Assembly (NCBI RefSeq): GCF_032884065.1
Contig: NC_088865.1
Coordinates: 41,543,428 to 41,607,427 of the forward strand
DNA: 64,000 nucleotides
Source of the DNA: Artemia franciscana
Taxonomy: Eukaryota > Arthropoda > Branchiopoda > Anostraca > Artemiidae
Reading direction: 5' to 3'
Within the stretch, counting starts at the first letter, position 1. Each line of letters opens with the position of its first letter. A program made the position numbers and the translations under genes. Below are positions 57,037-64,000 of this stretch, piece after piece. The notes under the pieces were generated by a model. That model was given only the letters and a program-made list of their open reading frames with translations, did not search any database and had not been told where the DNA came from.

Positions 57037-58775
57037 ATCAAACAGTTCGTGGTAACGAACTGTAGTAAGGAGCGACCCGGCTCAATAGTAAACGAAACTC
57101 TAAAAAACGGAAGTTCGACGCTAAAAGATATATCAAAGAATTGAATTTTTATGCTGATTTCAAATATACAAGTTTTATCAAATTTAGTCTTTGTCATCAA
57201 AAGTTACGAGCCTGAGAAAATTTGCCTTATTTTGGAAAATAGGGGGAAACACACCCTAAAAGTCATAAGATCGTAACGAAAATCACACCATCACATTCAG
57301 CGTATCAGAAAACCCTATAGAAACAATTTCAAGGTCCAATCTACAAAAATGTGGGATTTCGTATTTTTTGCCAAAAGACTAATCACGGGTGCGTGTTTGT
57401 TTGTTTGTTTTTTTTTTGTTTTTTTTTCCCAGGGGTCATCGTATCGACCAAGTGGTCCTAGAGTGTTGCAAGAGGGCTCATTCTAACGGAAATGAAAAGT
57501 TCTAGTGCCCTTTTTAAGTGACCGAAAAAATTGAAGGGCACCTAGGCCCCCTCCCACGCTCATTTTTTCCCAAAGTCAACGGATCAAAATTTTGAGATAG
57601 CCATTTTGTTCTGCATAGTCGAAAACCATAATAACTATGTCTTTGGGGATGACTTACCCCCCACAGTCCCTGGAGGAGGGGCTGCAAGTTACTAATTTTG
57701 ACCAATGTTTACATACAGTAATGGTTATTGGGAAGTGTACCGACGTTTTCAGGGGGATTTTTTGTTTGGGTGTGGGGTTTAGGGGAGGGGGCTATATGGG
57801 AGGATCTTTCCTTGGAGGAATATTTCATGGGGGAAGATAAATTCAATGAAAAGGGCGCAGGATTTTCTAGCATTACTATTAAAAAAAACAATAAAAATAT
57901 AAACATGAAAAAGTTTTTTCAATTGAAAGTAAGGAGAAGCATTAAAACTTAAAGCGAATAGAGATTATTACGCATATGAGGGGTTCTAAAAATACTTTAG
58001 CATAAAGAGCGAGGTATTTAGAAGGAGATAAATACTTCGCTCTTTATGCTAAATTATTTTTAGTAATTTCAACTATTTATTCTACGGCCTTTCTGATTCA
58101 GGGGTCATTCTTAAAGAATTGGGACAAAACTTAAGATTTAGTGTGAGGAGCAAGGTATTAACAAGGGGACAAACTCCCTCATATGTATAATCAAAAATAT
58201 AAGAATATAAAAGTTTGTTACGTAAGGTAATTCTTAAGTTACGTATATTTTTTACTAACAAAAACATTGGTTAAAAATTAAAAGTTCTAGTTGCCTTTAT
58301 AAGTAACCGAAAAAATTGGAGGGCAACTAGGCCTCCTTCCCCACCCCTTATTTCTCAAAATCGTCTGATCAAAACTAAGAGAAAGCCATTTAGCCAAAAA
58401 AAGAATTAATAGCAAATTTCATTTTAATAATTTATGTACGGAGAGCCAAAATCAGACATGCATTAATTCAAAAACTTTCAGAAATTAAATAAAAAAAATA
58501 AGTTTTTTGAAATGAAAGTAAGGAGCGACATTAAAACTTAAAACGAACAGAAATTACTCTTTATATGAAAGGGGCTTTTCCTCCTCGACACCCCGCTCCT
58601 TGCGCTAAAGTTTGACTCTTTCTCGCAACTCTACTTTTTAAAACAATAAAAAAAATTAGCGTAAAGAGCGGGGTGTCGAGGAGGAAAAGCCCCTTTCATA
58701 TAAGGAGTAATTTCTGTTCGTTTTAAGTTTTAATGTCGCTCCTTACTTTCATTTCAAAAAACTTGTTTTTTTTAT
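57037..58775 (-). mobile_element. Composite palindromic element, full length, inside an intron
   Basis: R1 57037-57880 starts ATCAAACAGTTCGTGGTAAC and AGTAAGGAGCGACCCGG. Palindrome A 57905-58190 is followed by R2 58190-58490 and palindrome B 58490-58775, whose arms are almost perfect (AAATGAAAGTAAGGAGCGAC against GTCGCTCCTTACTTTCATTT; GTAAAGAGCGGGGTGTCGAG near the centre). Total about 1.74 kb. Same module order as 35903-37615. Confidence 0.88.
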
Positions 58776-59198
58776 TTAATTTATATAAGAATAACTTGCT
58801 AGTAACTTCGTAGCACGTCTAACTTCTTTTCTTTTCCTTCCCTTTTTTTCATATTTATATGGTTCAAAAGTGCGTTCAAAAATATATACTGCACGAAAGC
58901 TCATCACATCTCTTCAGTGAACATGCTTGTGTACATGCTTGGTATGCACGTTGGTGTACAAGTTGCTCGTTACACGTTTTTAAATGTTTCAAATTTTGCC
59001 CTGAAAGTCTTTTTTCTTTGAGCTAGAGGTTTTTTTGTCCTGATCTCTTTTTTCGCCTAAATCCTTTCTTGGCATGTTTTTATCGTTCAATCGATGCCAC
59101 CTTCATTCACTTTGTTAGCTCAAAAATATTTGTTGAAAAAGTCTCATCAAAATACTAGTTCATATTATATAAGCTTACTTAAGACACAAATTTCTTAC

Positions 59199-59344
59199 CT
59201 GATTATGACGAATCTCTGGAGCTTTTCGGGTGGTATGGAACGCTACAAGAACCAAATGAATTGCAGTTCCCACAACTATACCAAGTTCTATAGTCGTCAG
59301 CAAGCAAACAAAATATGTAGCGAAAAACGGTACAAGTTCTAATC
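59199..59344 (-). CDS. SLC26-family anion transporter, exon with last membrane segments
   Basis: A 146-base exon beginning with two bases of a split codon (GA) and ending at a codon boundary (CAG-GTAAGA). It encodes LELVPFFATYFVCLL, TTIELGIVVGTAIHLV and LVAFHTTRKAPEIRHNQ. This matches the last two hydrophobic segments of the SLC26/SulP transport domain, where family members have a (R/K)-(D/L)-L-(I/L)-P start and an (E/Q)YG(I/V)xxG motif, followed by the linker into STAS. The acceptor is TATTTTCAG (59345-59346 complement). Phase 0 exit joins the STAS exon at 53744. A frame on the opposite strand (59094-59342) is its antisense shadow. Exons for the N-terminal transport domain were not found between 59345 and 64000, so they should lie further right. 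Confidence 0.85.
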
Positions 59345-59624
59345 CTGAAAATATTAAAAACTTTTATATTTTATGTGTTGTACACATAGTTTTATTTCAA
59401 GTAGCTTGGATTTCATCTGGGATTAAATTTGCAAAATAATCTATTCCAATTACCCTTTTCCAGTATTTTTCTACCATAGGAATGTCGAGAAATAAATAAA
59501 AATAGCATATTTTTTTTTTTAGATGAAACTAGAAAGCAACATTAAAGTATCAAACGAGCAAAAATGATCAAAAGGAAGCAACTCTTTCCATCAATCCTCT
59601 GCTCTAAAAAGTAATTGAATAAGA

Positions 59625-60805
59625 AAATATGTTTTTTAAACTGAAAGTAAGGAGCTAAATTAAAACTTAAAACGAACAGAAATTATTACGCATATGAGGG
59701 GTCTCTTCCCCTCTGCAAAACCTCGCTTTTTACACTAAAGTTCAAATTTTCTTCCAATTCGAGCTACCCTTCAATAACAAAGGCCGTTTAATTAGAATAA
59801 ATAGCTTTTTCGAAATTACTAAAAACACTTTAGCGTAAAGAGCCAGGTATAGACGAGGGGGTGAAACCCCTCATATACGTAATAATTTCTGTTCCTTTCA
59901 ATTTTTATGTAGATCCTTACTTTCAGTTGAAAAAACATGTTTTTTTTATTTAATTTCTAATTGTTATTTAAATAATGCTGGGAAGTCCAGTGCCTCCTTT
60001 ATGGAAATTCTCTTCTCCCATGAAAAATTCCTCCATGGAAAGATCCTTCCACTTAAGTCCTCCCCTGACCCTCCCCCCACCATAAGAAATCCCCCTGACA
60101 ACGTCTGTATGCTTCCCAATAACCAAGCCTATATGTTAACAATGGGCAAAGTTCATAACTTGCAGCCGTTCCCCCTGGGACTCTGGGGGACTAAGTCGTG
60201 ATCAAAGAATTAATTATTAAATTCTTCGACTATGCTGAACAAAATATCTATCTAAAAAATTTTATACGGAGACTTTGGGAAAAAATGAGCGTGGAAAGGG
60301 ATCTAGTTGAACTTTCCTCACTTTTGGTCGCTTAAAATGGAACTATAGCTTTTAATTTCTGTTCGAATGAGCCCTCTTGCGACATTCTAGGACGACTGGT
60401 TTGGTAGGATAAACCCTGGGAAAAAAACAAACAAATAAACACGCATCCGTGATCTTTATTCTGGCAAAAAATACAAAATTACGCAGTTTTGCATGCAGGA
60501 GCTTGAAACCTCTACAGTATGGTTTTCTGATGCACTGAATCTAATGGTGTTATTTTCATTACGGTTTTATGACTTTTGGGGGCTGTCTTTTCCTTTTTTG
60601 TAAAATAAGGCAAATTTTCTCTCGCTCGTAATGTTTGATGTTTGATGGATAGCACTAAAATTGATTAAACTTATACGTTTAAAATTAGCATAAAAATTCA
60701 ATTCTTTTGATGTATCTATTGGCATCAAAATTCCATCTGTTAGAGTTTCGGTTACTATTTAGCCGGGTTGCTCCTTCCTTACAGTTTGTTACCACGAAGT
60801 GTCTG
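59625..60805 (+). mobile_element. Composite palindromic element: palindrome A and R1
   Basis: Palindrome A 59625-59950 (AAACTGAAAGTAAGGAGCTA; CACTTTAGCGTAAAGAGCC; ACCCCTCATATACGTAATAA) followed by R1 59970-60805, more diverged, ending GTTACCACGAAGTGTCTGA. Same A-then-R1 order as 12715-13770. Confidence 0.8.
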
Positions 60806-61409
60806 ACTAGTACTTAACTGAAAGTATATGAAACTGCAAAAAAAGTACGCCAATTGCTTATTACAATTTTTTACTTAATCCATTAACTAAATCCTTGCAC
60901 TCGAGGCATTGAGGGAAAATAAATGAACTTCTTATCCCATTACTCATGTCTTAAAATATTCATTCTTAAAGATAGACGAAAAAAAGGCAAACTTAAAAAT
61001 CGAAAAATTGTGGGTTTTGATCCTCATACGCAGGAAGATTTATGTTAATTTTGAGTTTTAATATCACTGTTCATTTTTTTGATAAACATGATTTCTGGAA
61101 TTAATTTTTCTTTGGTCATAATGCCACATTGTAGGTTTTTTTTAAGAGAGTTTGCCTGAAAAATTGTAGTATTTTCGTATGTATTATAGGTTCTAAAAAA
61201 GTAAGTTAAAAAATTATCCGTTATGTCAAGTCTCATAGTTAGTCTTTTTCTTTTTTGCTATTTTATTTTTCTCGCTGCAACTGTTAGGAGTTGATGAGAG
61301 ATACGTAATCTTTTATTGCGTTTTTATATCTCTTTTTTTAGTTATTAACATTTAGAAAGTTAGTTATAATTAAGTGCCCACCCAATCGCACGTGATTATT
61401 GTATCTTTC
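60806..61409. other. Unassigned DNA
   Basis: 61025-61080 resembles a very diverged palindrome right arm (TTATGTTAATTTTGAGTTTT). The rest is AT-rich. Confidence 0.35.
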
Positions 61410-61688
61410 TCAGGGTGGGACTTACTTAGACTTAGGTCCTCTCACGCCTGAGGGCGCATAAGGCAGCAACAGTGGTTCGCCACGACGACCTGTCCTGAGC
61501 CCTCGACCAAAGCTCCTCCATCGAAGACCACGCCAGCTTCGCCTCCTTCTCTAACATCCTGCCAACGGTCATTTTGGGTCTCCCTGACTTGCGGAGGCCA
61601 GGGGGAATCCAACACCATATGTCATGAGGTAGCCTTCCATCACCCATTCGCACCATGTGCCCCCAATACATCCATCGTCAGGGTGGGA
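61410..61688 (-). pseudogene. 5'-truncated LINE 3' end flanked by an 11-bp target duplication
   Basis: The minus-strand frame 61671-61432 reads YWGHMVRMGDGRLPHDIWCW, then GLRKSGRPKM, and WRTTVAALCALRRERT-stop, the C-terminal end of an endonuclease/reverse-transcriptase LINE (the GHxxRMxxxRLP and GRPK signature). It is followed on the minus strand by CCTAAGTCTAAGTAAG, a TAAG-type tail. Both sides carry TCAGGGTGGGA (61410-61420 and 61678-61688), interpreted as a target-site duplication. The open frame is intact, so this insertion is younger than the other LINEs, but it is far too short to be active. Confidence 0.85.
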
Positions 61689-62942
61689 ACTGGCCGTTTA
61701 GTTGAATATATTTTTTTAGTTATAGATAAGCGTCAACTGTACTGACTTCCAATCCTAAGTCCTGATTTATCACGATGGTATAAAGATGAACAAAAGAAAT
61801 GTAAAAGGAGGGGGTTTGTTATCCCCCGCAACAAGCAAATCCACCTCAAACACAAAAAAAAGGTACTAGAACTCACAATTGAAATTTAGAAGAGCCCCTT
61901 TCTTTTGTTTCGAACAGCCATTGTGATCAGAGTTTAAGGTATGTATGCATATAGTCTGTGCATATTGTCTGTCAACCATGCTGGACTGTGTCTACTCTCA
62001 AAGCTCAAATGAAAATGCTATAATATAATGATCTTTCTCCTAAATTTTATCACTTAGTCCCTGACTCAGTAATGTGGCATTCGTTAATTTGTTTTTTCGC
62101 ACAAAAAGGAGGGATCCAATGAATCTTAATTTTTGGTGAATAAAATTTCAATGTGATCCGATTTCCAACAATATTCTTTAAGAGATTCTCATCCTTTTCA
62201 TGGAATTTACTGACAAACTGTTTTCATTTGAAATTAGCTATTAGAATAAATTAAGATTTTCTGTTCAAGATTCAATTAGAAAATCTAAGACAAGTTTGAA
62301 AAAAAATCCCTTATGACACTAATTTTAGCAAGGCAAGACAAATCTAAATCGTTTTCAAAGATTTAGCTAAGAATCATTTTATTTATGATTGTGAATTCTT
62401 CATAACTCAATGCCTTTGCCCTGGGGATTGTACTAATTGCAGCACCTTGGGTGACATATTTTTTTTTGTATTTGGCCCTTACAATTGTAACGACTATGTT
62501 TAAATTTAAAGCACCATCTTTGATTGTAATGGGCCTTCGTGGCAAAACCAGGTGTGACTGGGAACAAAGTTGCACGCCAACTACTTTAGTTCTCAAAAAG
62601 GGCATTAAAACTTACAGGTTTTTGTTTGAATGAAACATGTCCTGAAGTTATACAACCATCAGTTTGGTACAAACTCTTCTGGAGTCCAAAGTTCAAACTA
62701 CTATTGATGAATATAATGAAAAGAGTAGATTATACAATCCATTTAAATTGAATAAGGGACACGCCGTGCAAATTAAAGACTGTAATTCTAGTCTAGAAGT
62801 GATTTTGTGACTCTCACATTAGGGGTTTCCTATGTTCCAATAGTCACTATGATGAATCTGATTAATTGAACTTCAGGAAGTCCCACCAGGGAGCATCAAT
62901 TACCTGGGTTACGTACATGCTCGTAAGAAAACATGATTTGAA
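61689..62942. other. Unassigned DNA
   Basis: A minus-strand frame at 62605-62363 (GVQLCSQSHLVLPRRPITIK) could be an old repeat; no domain recognised. No SLC26 transport-domain exon could be found. Confidence 0.35.
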
Positions 62943-63130
62943 GATTTTCTCTCTTTCTCTCTTCCTCTCCCTATCTCGCCCTCAGCATTTCCCCCTCCTT
63001 TTATCTCTTTCCTCTTCTTACCAACTTATCTCGATCAAGATTTTCTCTCTTTCTCTCTTCCTCTCCCTATCTCGCCCTCAGCATTTCCCCCTCCTTTTAT
63101 CTCTTTCCTCTTCTTACCAACTTATCTCGA
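62943..63130 (+). repeat. Two-copy 96-bp CT-rich tandem repeat
   Basis: GATTTTCTCTCTTTCTCTCT to CTTACCAACTTATCTCGAT at 62943-63038 is repeated without visible change at 63039-63130. The period is 96 bases, a multiple of three, so a frame through it repeats a 32-residue peptide; this alone does not make it a gene. Confidence 0.9.
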
Positions 63131-64000
63131 TGTGCAAGTTTACCAGTTTGAACTTGAATCAGAGTGATCAAAATCAAAAAAAAAATTATATTTTCTAGAG
63201 ACTGAATTTTAAGCGACATTTTTTAGGGATTATACAAATGATGTTTTTTCTCATTCAAAAGATGACATACTGTTCTGAAAAATAAAACAAAATTCTTTGT
63301 GGTTTTGACGAGAGGTGTTTTGATCCTAACCTACTTTGTATTCACTAAATTATCGAGAAATCAACAAAAACTGACTTTAAAGCTTAATTCCCCGTTAGGA
63401 GTCTGATTCTCATGGTTAATATCTTTTATATTTTTAAACCATCCATGGCTTCCTTACAGAACGTTTATTCCTTGTGTGAGTGAAAAACGAATATTCTTTG
63501 CGATGAAGTTAGGGCTATATCTTTTTCCTACCCAATACTCCCCCCTCATTCCCAGAAATATCAATTTATGAAAATTTTGGGGTAATTTGTTTTTTAAAGC
63601 CTAGTAGGGCAGGTTAGTTTTTTTTTTTTTCTCTTTTTTTAATGAAAATACAAAAAAAAGGAATTTGCATTTACTGAAAATACACCAAAAAAGGTGTTTT
63701 TCAAAACATAGGAAGAGAGTCAAAGGTTTCGTAGGTAAATTTTCCGTCCAATTCCCTCCCCCAAAATTTCCCTCACCTCCAAGACTTTCAAAATAATAAA
63801 GCTATCAAAAAGCTATAATTTTTTATGTATGGGGGGGGGGATAAAGCCTTTCCAAAGTCAAACCAATTCATCAAAGAGTAAAGGCTTTCCCCCATTCCTC
63901 TCAAATTAAAAATAAGTAAAAATAGATTATGTATATCATCAAAATATCATAGGAAAAGGTTAGAGGCGTATATTTCCCTTCTGATTTGAATAAACTCTTT
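63131..64000. other. Unassigned AT-rich DNA
   Basis: Poly-T at 63620-63635 and a G run at 63831-63840. No exon or element recognised. Confidence 0.4.

Noticed and set aside
62363..62605. Possible additional exon of the SLC26-like gene on the minus strand
   Set aside because: Peptide lacks the hydrophobic transport-domain pattern expected before the exon at 59344 and has no fitting donor of the required phase.

Overview
Animal nuclear DNA, AT-rich and dominated by mobile elements and tandem repeats. There is no bacterial-style gene packing: long reading frames are almost all by-products of repeats. Spliced exons with GT-AG borders, decayed non-LTR retrotransposons, Helitron remnants and long microsatellites all indicate a metazoan. 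The style of the LINE and Helitron peptides suggests an arthropod, perhaps a crustacean. The species cannot be proved from this sequence; a brine-shrimp-like branchiopod is only a guess.

Layout. 1-3960: a nest of degraded Helitron pieces. It holds several copies of the C-terminus of the Pif1-like Helitron helicase on both strands, a GC-rich 3' terminus with two consecutive hairpin-CTAG ends, an in-frame 27-bp minisatellite, an 807-bp tandem duplication of T-rich DNA and long TA tracts. 3960-25250: mostly unassigned AT-rich DNA with many copies of one repeat family, here called the composite palindromic element. In full form it is about 1.6-1.75 kb and consists of a ~0.8-kb module R1, palindrome A, a ~0.3-kb module R2 and palindrome B. 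It is bounded by inverted copies of AGTAAGGAGCGAC. 25450-28335: a broken endonuclease/reverse-transcriptase LINE. 29200-37620: more composite elements, including a 1.24-kb tandem duplication. 38760-42190: a ~145-bp satellite with a higher-order repeat. 42320-45390: a ~120-bp minisatellite containing a LINE tail and a large inverted repeat. 46975-49965: a second LINE family whose 3' half and flank are tandemly duplicated.

The one convincing host gene is on the minus strand: the last three recognised exons (59344-59199, 53744-53589, 52060-51893) of an SLC26-family anion transporter, most like SLC26A11. They encode the last membrane segments, the STAS domain and the C-terminus. Exon phases join exactly, and a 5.45-kb intron has absorbed a composite element and a TA microsatellite. 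The 5' part of the gene should lie beyond the right end of the window.

The composite palindromic element is the best candidate for something undescribed. At least four near-complete copies share the same module order, and about twenty partial copies show separable parts. No coding capacity was found, so it would have to be moved in trans by an enzyme not present here.
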